A DNA stretch of 56,920 nt, taken from contig CABMGU010000077.1 of assembly GCA_902385765.1 (NCBI GenBank), positions 1-56,920 on the forward strand. Reading direction: 5' to 3'. This document shows positions 1 to 6,594 of this stretch, piece after piece; positions within the stretch are counted from its first letter, which is position 1, and each line of letters opens with the position of its first letter. Made by a program: the position numbers and the translations under genes. Source of the DNA: an uncultured archaeon. GTDB lineage: Archaea > Nanobdellota > Nanobdellia > Woesearchaeales > ARS49. The notes under the pieces were generated by a model. It was not told where the DNA came from and made no database searches. It saw nothing but the letters and a program-made list of their open reading frames with translations.

Positions 1-374
1 ACCTCTTTGCTAAGGATGATTTTGCTGGTTTGGAGCGTTTGGGTCTTAAGATGAGCCAGAGCCCAGCAGCCGACTGTGCACATCACCTTCTATTATATCT
101 TGGAATTATACCTTCTCCAAGGGCTTTTGATGCTTTGGGCGCTCTTCCGAAGTCTGAAAGACCCCATCCAGGCATTAACATTATTTTTTATGGCAATGGT
201 TCTGAGAATATGCATTACGGTTTTTATGACGGTAAAAAAGTGAACTCTAAATGGAGAGAAGGTCCTGTTTTCACGCACGCGCTTGAGGATGTTCCTCTTC
301 AGTATGGTAATCTTGTGAAATTTGCATCTTACGATGATGCGCTTGTTTTGCTTAGTTCTGCTGACAGCAGTTGA
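1..374 (+). CDS. C-terminal part of a probable NlpC/P60-like amidase (5' truncated)
   Basis: The reading frame is open from base 3 to the TGA at 372-374 and runs off the left edge, so only the last 123 or so residues are visible; the TTG at 30 is not taken as a start. The visible part has an Asp-Cys followed by a hydrophobic helix (ADCAHHLLLYLG), then GINIIFYGNG, MHYGFYDG and a SKW..GP..H..............YG pattern. That order (Cys helix, strand, His strand) resembles papain-fold NlpC/P60 amidases, which would make C and the H of MHYG the catalytic pair. This is motif reading only. A tRNA gene on the other strand follows immediately. Confidence 0.5.
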   Translation, partial: LFAKDDFAGLERLGLKMSQSPAADCAHHLLLYLGIIPSPRAFDALGALPKSERPHPGINIIFYGNGSENMHYGFYDGKKVNSKWREGPVFTHALEDVPLQYGNLVKFASYDDALVLLSSADSS

Positions 375-377
375 GAA

Positions 378-452
378 TGGCGGTGAGGGGATTTGAACAC
401 CCGACCCCCGGCTTATGAAACCGGTGCTCTAACCAGGCTGAGCTACACCGCC
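378..452 (-). tRNA. tRNA-Met (anticodon CAT)
   Basis: The minus strand folds into a complete cloverleaf: acceptor GGCGGTG paired with CACCGCC, D-arm with GCTCAG..GAGC, anticodon loop TTCATAA on a CCGGT/GCCGG stem, and a T-arm with TTCAAAT. The discriminator base is A at 378. No intron and no encoded CCA. CAT can also belong to tRNA-Ile2 (agmatidine-modified C34) or the initiator; the G1-C72 pair argues against the usual archaeal initiator, but elongator Met and Ile2 cannot be separated here. Confidence 0.93.
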
Positions 453-486
453 GTGTTAAGAAGGCGGTTTAATGCCCTTTAAAAAA

Positions 487-1203
487 TTATCTTAGTTCTG
501 CTCTTATCTGGTCTTTTATCTTTCTCAATTTTCCTTCTTTTTCGTAGTGCATGATTATATATAATGAAAGACATAATATGAATTCCCAATAAATAATCCC
601 AATCAAGATAAGATTTTGTATAAACGAAATTATAATATTATGGCCTAAATGAAAAACTAGAGCATAAATGAAAAATATTTTTCTTCTTTGAAGGATTACT
701 TGGCATATTAAAATCGTAAGTGCGATTTGAGCAAGTACGGCAATAATATTGTCCGCACCCCATATAAAAACGAAATCGTGGATTGTATTACCTCCTAATG
801 AATTATAGCCTAAACCTAAAAAAAACACATATAATGAGCTTATTCCATCTAAGATGGATTCAATGCCTCCCCAGCCAATGCCGAATAGAACTGCATTTTC
901 CCAATTAACATATTTTTTAAGAAGATATCTCCAAGAAAACATTCTTAAAATTTCTTCTAAAAATCCAGCAAAAACTCCAGGGATTACTCCGGCCAGAAAT
1001 ATTGTGAAAAAGTCAAATAATTCAAGATTGGCGATAATAATGACCGATAATATAGCATATAGCAATGCATATAATCCTGCACCAATTCCAACAAGTTTCC
1101 ATGATTTTTTATACGTTTTAAAGAACCAAAAAATCAGAACAAATGGAAATACTATTGTAAATAAACTGGTTATTACTACATTAACGAAAAGCATTGTATC
1201 CAT
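487..1203 (-). CDS. YhfC-type intramembrane metalloprotease-like protein
   Basis: 238 residues with about seven hydrophobic segments. Motifs fit the YhfC/CPBP-like group of membrane proteases: GFLEEILRMFSWR (EE..R type, about residues 80-92), GWGGIESI near 110, and FHLGHN near 190, giving the Glu and His residues expected at an intramembrane active site. It has its own TATA box (1225-1236, minus strand) 27 bases from the ATG, so it is probably leaderless. The last 12 residues (RKIKDQIRAELR) are identical to the end of the upstream HIT protein and are encoded by one copy of a 39-bp direct repeat. Base composition is visibly more AT-rich than the neighbours. Substrate unknown. Confidence 0.7.
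   Translation of the reverse strand: MDTMLFVNVVITSLFTIVFPFVLIFWFFKTYKKSWKLVGIGAGLYALLYAILSVIIIANLELFDFFTIFLAGVIPGVFAGFLEEILRMFSWRYLLKKYVNWENAVLFGIGWGGIESILDGISSLYVFFLGLGYNSLGGNTIHDFVFIWGADNIIAVLAQIALTILICQVILQRRKIFFIYALVFHLGHNIIISFIQNLILIGIIYWEFILCLSLYIIMHYEKEGKLRKIKDQIRAELR
489..527. repeat. 39-bp direct repeat, left copy
   Basis: Identical base for base to 1469-1507. It encodes the C-terminal tail of the YhfC-like protein here and the C-terminal tail of the HIT protein in the other copy. The two copies bracket a 941-base AT-rich segment holding a zinc-ribbon gene and the YhfC-like gene. Confidence 0.92.
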
Positions 1204-1224
1204 TCTATAAAAAATTGCAGGAAA

Positions 1225-1236
1225 GATATATAAAAG
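1225..1236 (-). promoter_or_regulatory. TATA box of the YhfC-like gene
   Basis: Minus strand CTTTTATATATC lies 22-33 bases before the ATG at 1203, the usual archaeal distance from TATA to transcription start, so the mRNA should begin at or next to the start codon. It gives the inserted module its own promoter independent of the HAD/HIT operon. Confidence 0.55.
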
Positions 1237-1263
1237 TTGCTGCAGAATACCTAGAAAAAAACT

Positions 1264-1470
1264 TCAAGTTTTTTTATGAAACTTTTCTTTCAGGATTTTT
1301 TTATATTCTTCCTTAGAAACAACAAAGAAATCTTTTCCTTTATAATTGCAATCTAAACAATCCAATCCAAAATAACCTGCTTTTTGTATTGGATCTTCCA
1401 ATGGAATTAATTCGGATGCTCTGATATTCGTGCTTCCACATTTTGGACAAAACTGAACGCCGTCAATCAT
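1264..1470 (-). CDS. Small zinc-ribbon protein
   Basis: 68 residues. CPKCGS at residues 8-13 and CLDC at 38-41 form a C-x2-C..C-x2-C zinc ribbon; the remainder is Lys-rich. The ATG overlaps the stop codon of the HIT gene (ATGA at 1467-1470), so it is translationally coupled to it. The overlap arises at the edge of the right copy of the 39-bp repeat, so the coupling is probably a by-product of the insertion event. Function unknown; the pairing with a membrane protease suggests one module, but that is only context. Confidence 0.65.
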   Translation of the reverse strand: MIDGVQFCPKCGSTNIRASELIPLEDPIQKAGYFGLDCLDCNYKGKDFFVVSKEEYKKILKEKFHKKT

Positions 1471-1877
1471 CTTAGTTCTGCTCTTATCTGGTCTTTTATC
1501 TTTCTCATTTCTTCTTTTGAGAGGTCTTTTTCAGGCCAGTGTTTTAAGCCGTCGTTTTTGAATCTCGGTATTATGTGCATGTGGGTGTGGAATATTACCT
1601 GTCCTGCTGCTGGCTTGGTGTTGAATATGCTGTTGAATCCGTCTGCTCCGACTGCGTTCATTATTGCTGGCGCTATTTTTTTTGTTCTCGACATTATATC
1701 TGCAAGAACGTCGTCCGGTGTTTCAACCAGGTCTGTGAAATGCGCTTTCGGCACTACTAGCGCATGTCCTGGATTGCTCGGGTGTATGTCAAGGAATGCG
1801 ACTATTTTGTCGTTTTCGTAGATGAAGTCTGCCGGTATTTCTCTTTTTATTATCTTGCAGAATATGCAGTCGTTCAT
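1467..1877 (-). CDS. HIT-family nucleotide hydrolase
   Basis: 136 residues from the MNDCIFCKII start, a standard HIT N-terminus with the C4/C7 half of the zinc site. The catalytic H-x-H-x-H triad is visible as HTHMHI (about residues 93-98), preceded by NPGHALVVPK. Family members (Hint/HinT, Ap4A hydrolase-like) cleave nucleoside phosphoramidates or dinucleoside polyphosphates. The ATG overlaps the upstream stop (ATGA), which decides this start over upstream in-frame ATGs. Its last 13 codons lie in the right copy of the 39-bp repeat; the original end of the gene may have been at the left copy, which is followed by a T-rich stretch. Confidence 0.92.
   Translation of the reverse strand: MNDCIFCKIIKREIPADFIYENDKIVAFLDIHPSNPGHALVVPKAHFTDLVETPDDVLADIMSRTKKIAPAIMNAVGADGFNSIFNTKPAAGQVIFHTHMHIIPRFKNDGLKHWPEKDLSKEEMRKIKDQIRAELR
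1469..1507. repeat. 39-bp direct repeat, right copy
   Basis: Perfect copy of 489-527 lying in the 3' end of the HIT gene. Immediately outside the 39 bases the two copies diverge on both sides (TAA against TGA at the stop; different codons upstream), so the duplicated unit is sharply bounded. Confidence 0.92.
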
Positions 1878-2104
1878 TTTTTCGCGGTTTTTGGCTTTTT
1901 TGCTTTTTTGGGCTTTTCTGCCGGCTTTTCCAGTTTTTTCAGGTAAGAAACATTTTCTGCATATTTTGTTTTTCTTCTTGAGTCCCATGGCAGTTTTAAT
2001 GCACAGAATTGCTGGCACGTTATTCCTGCTTCCTCTGCTTCTTTGCAGGTGAATCCTCTTGCTTTTCTTCTGGTTCCTCTGTGTACTACGTACGCTTGGT
2101 GCAT
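1874..2104 (-). CDS. Small basic conserved-looking protein, unknown function
   Basis: 76 residues: an N-terminal part with three cysteines (FTCKEAEEAGITCQQFC, about residues 18-34) and a Lys/Ala/Pro-rich tail resembling a disordered basic extension. It lies between the HAD gene (stop at 2106, one base away) and the HIT gene (ATGA overlap at 1874-1877), so the three form one operon. The overlap and the non-random composition argue for a real gene. Three cysteines without a fourth partner make a classical zinc finger doubtful. No family recognised. Confidence 0.6.
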   Translation of the reverse strand: MHQAYVVHRGTRRKARGFTCKEAEEAGITCQQFCALKLPWDSRRKTKYAENVSYLKKLEKPAEKPKKAKKPKTAKK

Positions 2105-2105
2105 T

Positions 2106-2744
2106 TTAATCCTCCACGAGCTTGAGTATTTCTGTCAGCGTCATTATCTTGTTTTCAAATTCCCTTCTTCCTTTTCTGTCAAGCAGGTATGCCTTTATTC
2201 CGACTGCTTCTGCTCCTTTGATGTCAGTCTCTATGCTGTCTCCGATAGATATGATGTTTTCTGGGTTGAGTTTGAGTTTTTTCATTGCAGCTTCAAACAA
2301 TCCGTTTGTTTTGAGTTTGCCTACTTCACAGCTTAGGAATATGCCGTCAAAGAGGTCGTTCATCTCAAATCTTTCAAGTACTGGTTCTACGCTTCCTGAT
2401 GGAGCGTTGCTTATCAGGGCAACCTTGATTTTTTTCTCTTTTAGAGCTTTTAGCGTGTCTATTGTGTCAGAATACAGTCTTGCCAGCAGTCTGTTCTTGT
2501 TCCATACGCCTATGAGCTTTTCAATTACTATTGGTATCGGGTTTACATCAAATGCCTGGCAGACTTCTTGGAATGCTGTTGCCTGGTCTTCGTATTTTTT
2601 TGTCATCAGCACGTTTTCAAACTTCTCTGCAAACTCATTGAATGGCATATTTACCCGAAGTATGCCATAGCTTTGCTTTATTGGCGAGTATGTTCCATTC
2701 TCGACCAATGTCCCCCAAAAATCAAAAAATACTCCCTTAATCAT
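2106..2744 (-). CDS. HAD-superfamily hydrolase
   Basis: 212 residues. Motif I is FFDFWGTLV (nucleophile D8; the second aspartate of DxD is replaced by Trp, which shifts expectation away from a classical phosphatase). Motif II is ALISNA (about 110), the Lys motif is in the EVGKLKTNG segment, and motif IV is SIGDSIETDIKGA (about 165-177). The cap is a helical C1 type. Likely acts on a small phosphorylated metabolite; substrate not predictable. It is the first gene of the HAD - small protein - HIT operon, so nucleotide or phosphoryl clean-up is a reasonable theme. Confidence 0.87.
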   Translation of the reverse strand: MIKGVFFDFWGTLVENGTYSPIKQSYGILRVNMPFNEFAEKFENVLMTKKYEDQATAFQEVCQAFDVNPIPIVIEKLIGVWNKNRLLARLYSDTIDTLKALKEKKIKVALISNAPSGSVEPVLERFEMNDLFDGIFLSCEVGKLKTNGLFEAAMKKLKLNPENIISIGDSIETDIKGAEAVGIKAYLLDRKGRREFENKIMTLTEILKLVED

Positions 2745-2790
2745 ATTATGTTCGGGTAAGAAGACCCTTTAAAAACATTTCTGTCGCTAG

Positions 2791-2801
2791 CTTTATATAT
2801 C
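2791..2801 (+). promoter_or_regulatory. TATA box before the helical protein gene
   Basis: CTTTATATATC, centred 26 bases before the ATG at 2822. This spacing favours a leaderless start at 2822 over the in-frame ATG at 2810. Confidence 0.55.
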
Positions 2802-2821
2802 TCACAATTATGGTTTTTTGT

Positions 2822-3598
2822 ATGGGATATGTGATGGATTTTTTCGGATCCTTTTTTGGCAGTCCTCAGCCAAAGGGAAAACTGGATTATTCTGCTGAGC
2901 TTGCAAAGGTAAAAAAGGATTATGATGAACTAAGGGGGCTTATGGAAGATTGGAAAAAATTGCCAATGCTTCAGTCTTATCAAAAAAGATTGGATGCCCT
3001 GCAGGATGAAAACTATCATCCTGTTGTTCTGCTTATTGTTGGTCATGCTGTGAAGGATTTCTATAATAGTGTTGAGTTTTATATCAAAAAGCTCGAGCTT
3101 GCAGTACAGGGCGATATTGATGCGATGAACTATATTGAAGAGACTAAGAAAAACATTCACTCTGTCCTTGAAAGTTATAAGAGGCGTTTGCAAATCAAGT
3201 TACAGGACATTATCGAAGCGTCACAAAAGGTTGCTGACTGGCCTGCGATTAAGGCAAAGATTTTGAGCGATATTGATACTCAGAAGAACATTGTAAAGGT
3301 GTATATTCCAAAAGAAGGAGAGGAGGAAACTAAAAGAGAATGGTTTACTAAAGAACGTTTGAATTGTTTGAATAGCCGTTCCAAGAGTTATCCTGCCCGT
3401 CTCGTGTGGGCTTTGGAACCCGGTCAGGTCTATATCGTCAAATATCTGAATTTGCTTGACCAGATTATTGCTGCTGATGAGGAAAGCAGGGAAAAATTAG
3501 TGGTTGACCTGAAAAATCTTGAAGCTGATATTGAACTCTTTTTGGAAAGAGAATTCTTCAGGGTTAAAAATAAGTATTCTTATTTGAAAATCGACTGA
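2822..3598 (+). CDS. Predicted alpha-helical protein, unknown function
   Basis: About 258 residues, almost entirely amphipathic helix with long charged stretches (coiled-coil-like), no signal peptide. The first residues (MGYVMDFFGSFFGSPQPKGK) are followed by repeated Lys/Glu/Leu heptad-like patterns. The start is placed from the TATA box; ATGs at 2810 and 2834 are alternatives. A short E-E-x-x-K-R-x-W...LN pattern near residue 165 is also seen in the helical protein at 12768-13499, a weak hint that the two are distant paralogues. No enzymatic motif seen. Confidence 0.65.
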   Translation: MGYVMDFFGSFFGSPQPKGKLDYSAELAKVKKDYDELRGLMEDWKKLPMLQSYQKRLDALQDENYHPVVLLIVGHAVKDFYNSVEFYIKKLELAVQGDIDAMNYIEETKKNIHSVLESYKRRLQIKLQDIIEASQKVADWPAIKAKILSDIDTQKNIVKVYIPKEGEEETKREWFTKERLNCLNSRSKSYPARLVWALEPGQVYIVKYLNLLDQIIAADEESREKLVVDLKNLEADIELFLEREFFRVKNKYSYLKID

Positions 3599-3741
3599 TG
3601 AAGTCGCATAGCCTCCGTCTTATGTGCTGCGGAGCCGCGCGTAGCCTCTAAGTGGACAGGGCGGGATTCCTTGAGCTCACGCATGAGCGAGAGGGACTGG
3701 AGACGGAGTCGACAGGATGTTCAAATCCCGCATTAGCTATA
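3599..3741 (-). repeat. Remnant of a tRNA-Ala 3' end with its flanking repeat
   Basis: 3653-3668 (TGGACAGGGCGGGATT) matches 15 of 16 bases of the 3' end of the neighbouring tRNA-Ala at 3742-3757, so read on the minus strand a degenerate tRNA-Ala 3' end lies about 90 bases downstream of the real one. Next to it, 3621-3645 carries a GC-rich hairpin element (TATGTGCTGCGGAGCCGCGC and following GTAGC) that recurs at 4939-4963 and partly at 4965-4987 beside the second tRNA-Ala. Between them, 3661-3668 and the AATCCCGC at 3724-3731 can pair. No ORF of note. Confidence 0.6.
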
Positions 3742-3815
3742 TGGACAAGGCGGGATTTGAACCCACGGCCTCTCCGCTGCCAGCGGAGCGTTCTACCGGA
3801 CTGAACTACTTGCCC
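3742..3815 (-). tRNA. tRNA-Ala (anticodon GGC)
   Basis: Minus-strand cloverleaf: acceptor GGGCAAG with CTTGTCC gives the G3-U70 wobble pair that is the main identity element for AlaRS. Anticodon loop CTGGCAG on a CTCCG/CGGAG stem, T-loop TTCAAAT, discriminator A at 3742. No intron, CCA not encoded. Confidence 0.96.
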
Positions 3816-3853
3816 GTTGTTTATTCGTCCAGAAGGAGTGTATAAAAACGTTT

Positions 3854-4291
3854 CTACAATATTTCTAGTTCATCCAAAACGTGCCATAGGAAGTCCGTGC
3901 CTATGTTGAACAATCGTTCCATTCTTGCAAACCGTATAATTCTTGCTGCCGGAATTAATGGAACAGATAGCAACATCATTAGTATCCAGTGTTTTTTGCA
4001 GTATTCTAATTTCTTTTTTGCGTTTAAGAGCTCATAACCAAAAAATGCATAGTATCCTCCAACGATGCCAAAGTCTATGTACCGCATGGCACCCAATAAG
4101 ATCCCGTCTACCTGCACTTGGTATTCTATGATGAAAAGTATGCCGTTCAGAACGAGTACAAAGATGAATAGTCTGTCTAAAGCATACTTCAAGGTTTCAT
4201 ACATGGCATAAAAATAAGTGTTAATTCTTCTTTTCAAGGTAATGTATTTGATGTACGTTTGTACAAACATTTTTATTTGATACCGCATCAA
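3854..4291 (-). CDS. Voltage-sensor-like membrane protein without a pore domain
   Basis: 145 residues, about four hydrophobic segments. The layout matches the S1-S4 voltage-sensor of ion channels: LFIFVLVLNGILFIIE (S1-like), IDFGIVGGYYAFFGYELL (S2/S3-like), then a W followed by LMMLLSVPLIPAARIIRFARMERLF, an S4-like helix with Arg spaced about every three to four residues. The protein stops after S4 with no pore helix or TVGYG-type filter. It could be a voltage-sensor-only protein, a proton channel-like protein, or the remnant of a potassium channel. The start is divergent from nth with only eight bases between ATGs; an internal Met at residue 8 is an alternative. Confidence 0.6.
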   Translation of the reverse strand: MMRYQIKMFVQTYIKYITLKRRINTYFYAMYETLKYALDRLFIFVLVLNGILFIIEYQVQVDGILLGAMRYIDFGIVGGYYAFFGYELLNAKKKLEYCKKHWILMMLLSVPLIPAARIIRFARMERLFNIGTDFLWHVLDELEIL

Positions 4292-4299
4292 TATTTAAT

Positions 4300-4935
4300 A
4301 TGGAAAAAGCGGTGGAAGTGCTTAAGGTTTTGAAGAAGACTTATCCTAATGCCAAATACTATCTTAACTTTAAGACTCCTTTGGAGCTTTTGGTTGCTGC
4401 CATTCTTTCTGCTCAGGTGCGGGATGAAGTAGTGAATGTTTCTACTCCTGCCTTGTTTGCGAAATACGGAAAAGCAGAGGATTACGCTAAGGCTTCTGTG
4501 TCTGACCTGTTGAAATACATTAGTAAGATTACTTTTGCAGGCAATAAGGCTAAGCACATTATTGAAGCGTGTAAAATGTTGGTGAAGAATCATAATGGTA
4601 AGGTGCCGAAGACTATTGCAGAGCTGACTGAACTGCCAGGCATTGGCAGGAAGACGGCCATTGTCATTATGACTAATGCTTTTGATATTGTTGAGGGCGT
4701 TGTTGTTGATACTCACGTTATCCGTTTGTCTTACCGTTTGGGCTGGACCAAGAATACCAATCCTGAGAAGATTGAGAAAGACCTGAATGCTTTGATTCCT
4801 AAACAATATTGGAAAGAAACTCAGTGGCTTTTGAAAGCTCACGGTCGTGCTGTTTGTCAGGCTCCAACGCCTTACTGCAGTAAGTGTGTTGTTTCTAAGC
4901 TGTGTCCGAAGGTTGGGGTTAAGAAGTCTTTGTGA
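4300..4935 (+). CDS. nth: Endonuclease III (DNA glycosylase/AP lyase)
   Basis: 211 residues, full family length. Base-excision repair enzyme that removes oxidised pyrimidines and nicks the abasic site. Helix-hairpin-helix ELPGIGRKTA carries the catalytic Lys (K118), and VDTHV gives the catalytic Asp (D137). The C-terminal [4Fe-4S] loop is intact: C186-x6-C193-x2-C196-x5-C202. The usual SAQTTD segment reads SAQVRDE here. Monocistronic, divergent from the voltage-sensor-like gene, followed by the flank repeat of tRNA-Ala. Confidence 0.97.
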   Translation: MEKAVEVLKVLKKTYPNAKYYLNFKTPLELLVAAILSAQVRDEVVNVSTPALFAKYGKAEDYAKASVSDLLKYISKITFAGNKAKHIIEACKMLVKNHNGKVPKTIAELTELPGIGRKTAIVIMTNAFDIVEGVVVDTHVIRLSYRLGWTKNTNPEKIEKDLNALIPKQYWKETQWLLKAHGRAVCQAPTPYCSKCVVSKLCPKVGVKKSL

Positions 4936-4938
4936 TCG

Positions 4939-4995
4939 TATGTTCTGCGGAGCCGCGCGTAGCATATGTGCTGCGGAGCTTGCGGAGCCTCTAAC
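4939..4995 (-). repeat. tRNA-Ala 3'-flank repeat, double copy
   Basis: 4939-4963 is a 24/25 match to 3621-3645, and 4965-4987 is a second, partial copy in tandem. The element contains a short hairpin (GCTGCG ... CGTAGC type). The sequence linking it to the tRNA (CCTCTAA, then C or G, TGGACA) is also shared between the two loci. In transcript sense it lies directly after the 3' end of tRNA-Ala(CGC), where a processing or termination signal would be. Confidence 0.7.
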
Positions 4996-5069
4996 TGGAC
5001 ACGCCGGGATTTGAACCCGGGGCCCCATCGTTGCGAACGATGTGCTCTGCCGAGCTGAGCTACGTGCCC
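4996..5069 (-). tRNA. tRNA-Ala (anticodon CGC)
   Basis: Minus-strand cloverleaf with acceptor GGGCACG/CGTGTCC, again with G3-U70. Anticodon loop TTCGCAA on a CATCG/CGATG stem, T-loop TTCAAAT, discriminator A at 4996. No intron, no CCA. Confidence 0.96.
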
Positions 5070-5122
5070 GTATTCAGAATTTGCTTTCAGACGTTATTTA
5101 AAGCTTTTGAAGAAAAAAATAA

Positions 5123-5365
5123 TTATTTCAGTTTCAGCGCTTTCTTTACTGCTTCCTTGTCAAAGCCGACTATTATTGTTCCGTTGATGTCGATTACAGG
5201 GACTCCCATTTGTCCTGATTTCTCTATCATTTCTTGCGCTTTGCTTTGGTCTTTGCTTACGTCTATGACTTCAAAGTCTATTTTGTTCTCTGTCAAAAAC
5301 TCTTTTGCTGCTGTGCAGTATGGACAGCTTGGTGTTGAATAAACGATAACTTTTGTTTTCGGCAT
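5123..5365 (-). CDS. Glutaredoxin-like protein
   Basis: 80 residues, one thioredoxin-fold domain. CPYC at 14-17 is the dithiol active site; the cis-Pro is in MGVPVI (about 53-58) and GF..EA follows near the C-terminus, the NrdH/glutaredoxin pattern. Small cytosolic dithiol reductase; in organisms without glutathione such proteins are usually reduced by a thioredoxin reductase-type partner. The stop of the next minus-strand gene upstream is more than 200 bases from any shared start, so it may have its own promoter. Confidence 0.93.
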   Translation of the reverse strand: MPKTKVIVYSTPSCPYCTAAKEFLTENKIDFEVIDVSKDQSKAQEMIEKSGQMGVPVIDINGTIIVGFDKEAVKKALKLK

Positions 5366-5405
5366 ATTTATCCCTCCTTTGTTTTCTGTCGCGCTGGTCT
5401 GACTA

Positions 5406-6122
5406 CTATGCGTGTTCTTGTATCCAGCTTAATATTGTTGGTGCCAAGTCGTTCTTGCTGAACATGTTTGTTCCGTGTCCTGCATCTTCGTACATTTTGA
5501 CGCTTGCGCTCGGGTTCGTTTTGAATTCTTGTGCTGTTGCTGCTGAGTAAGTGTCATCGTTGCTTGCTACTACCAAAAACGGTCTGCGCAGTACTGTCGG
5601 CTCTATTGTTATGCCTCTGAATTCCAGTCCTGGGCTTAGCAAAACTACTGTTTTCACGTCAGGGTCAGTAATTGCGTAATTGTAGGCAATGTTTGCTCCT
5701 ATGCTTGCGCCTATTATTGAAGTGCTTTTTGCGTTTGCTCCTTGGTTTTCCAGCACGCTTTTCATTGCTGCGATGTCGTTTGTCATTTTATTATAGTCTT
5801 CTGGCGTGAATTTGTCCAGGTTTCCTGTGCTTTGCCCGTGCCCTCTCAAGTCCGGCACGATTACTGTGTAGCCGTTCTTTTGAAGCCATTTGGCTACTGA
5901 GTCCCAGTCTGCTCTGGTTCTTCTTAGCTGGTGTATTAGAATGACTGCAGGGTTTCCTGCCTTTCCTGCATAAAGCTGGTATGCTATTGTTTGTCCGTCC
6001 TGTGTTGTTGCTGTTCCGCTTGGCAGTGGTCCTACCGGCGGATTTAGTGTCGGCTGTGGCTGTAATTCAGTTGGTTGTGAACAGGCAATTAATAATAATA
6101 AAATAACAACAAGCGCTTTCAT
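5406..6122 (-). CDS. Lipoprotein alpha/beta hydrolase
   Basis: 238 residues. N-terminal hydrophobic stretch ends in a lipobox (LLIAC, C14) followed by a Pro/Gln-rich spacer, so it is predicted to be lipid-anchored outside the membrane. Alpha/beta hydrolase fold: nucleophile elbow GASIGA (S140), probable acid D190 in SNDDTYS, and H216 in DAGHGTN; DLRGHGQS is the usual loop after strand 4. Substrate unknown (esterase or peptidase-like). ATGA overlap (6119-6122) places it downstream of the cupredoxin-like lipoprotein gene in one operon. Confidence 0.87.
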   Translation of the reverse strand: MKALVVILLLLIACSQPTELQPQPTLNPPVGPLPSGTATTQDGQTIAYQLYAGKAGNPAVILIHQLRRTRADWDSVAKWLQKNGYTVIVPDLRGHGQSTGNLDKFTPEDYNKMTNDIAAMKSVLENQGANAKSTSIIGASIGANIAYNYAITDPDVKTVVLLSPGLEFRGITIEPTVLRRPFLVVASNDDTYSAATAQEFKTNPSASVKMYEDAGHGTNMFSKNDLAPTILSWIQEHA

Positions 6123-6547
6123 GTGACTGTTATTTTTCCCTTCATTGTCGGTTGTGTCTTGGAGTAGAACACGAAGGTTCCTTCTTTGTCTGCAAGGAAT
6201 TCTATTATTTCGTCTTCTCCTACTTCAAGTTCCCTGTCAACATTGAACTGTGGCAGTGTGAAATAGTTGCCTGATGTTTGTGCTGTTATTGTGAGCTTGA
6301 TTTTGTCTCCTTTGTTGGCTTTTATTTCTGTTGGCAGGAACTCGTTGTTTCTTGTTTCCATTTTTATTTCTACTGTGTTTCCTGTTTCCAGCGGTGTTGT
6401 TGGCGGAGGCTCGTACTGTGGTTTTTCCGGCAGTGTTGCTGGTGCTATAATGTCCAGTTTTGGTATCGTTGCCTGGGGCTGTTGAACTGCTTCTTTTGCG
6501 CACGCAATCAGAAGCAATAATACGAATAGGGTTAGTATCTTTTTCAT
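6119..6547 (-). CDS. Cupredoxin-fold lipoprotein
   Basis: 142 residues: lipobox LLIAC (C16), a Pro-rich linker, then a beta-rich domain of about 80 residues (FLPTEIKANKGDKIKLTI ... EGTFVFYSK ... MKGKITV) with the plastocyanin/COX2-like cupredoxin pattern. The usual C-terminal copper ligands (Cys-x-x-x-x-His...Met) are not present; the FYS segment has no Cys or His, so a redox copper centre is unlikely and a structural or binding role more probable. First gene of a two-gene operon with the lipoprotein hydrolase. Confidence 0.75.
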   Translation of the reverse strand: MKKILTLFVLLLLIACAKEAVQQPQATIPKLDIIAPATLPEKPQYEPPPTTPLETGNTVEIKMETRNNEFLPTEIKANKGDKIKLTITAQTSGNYFTLPQFNVDRELEVGEDEIIEFLADKEGTFVFYSKTQPTMKGKITVT

Positions 6548-6594
6548 ATGCCTGTTGTAAACTGGTTTCTATTTAAAAGTTGCGCTAACTTTAA

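Noticed and set aside
3653..3735. A possible plus-strand tRNA with acceptor GCGGGAT/ATCCCGC and a TTCAAAT loop.
   Set aside because: The T-loop bases fall into the would-be acceptor strand, no D-arm or anticodon stem forms, and the sequence is better explained as a remnant of the neighbouring tRNA-Ala plus flank repeat.
4288..5028. 246-codon minus-strand ORF opposite nth running into tRNA-Ala.
   Set aside because: Shadow of nth that also covers a tRNA gene; cannot be coding.
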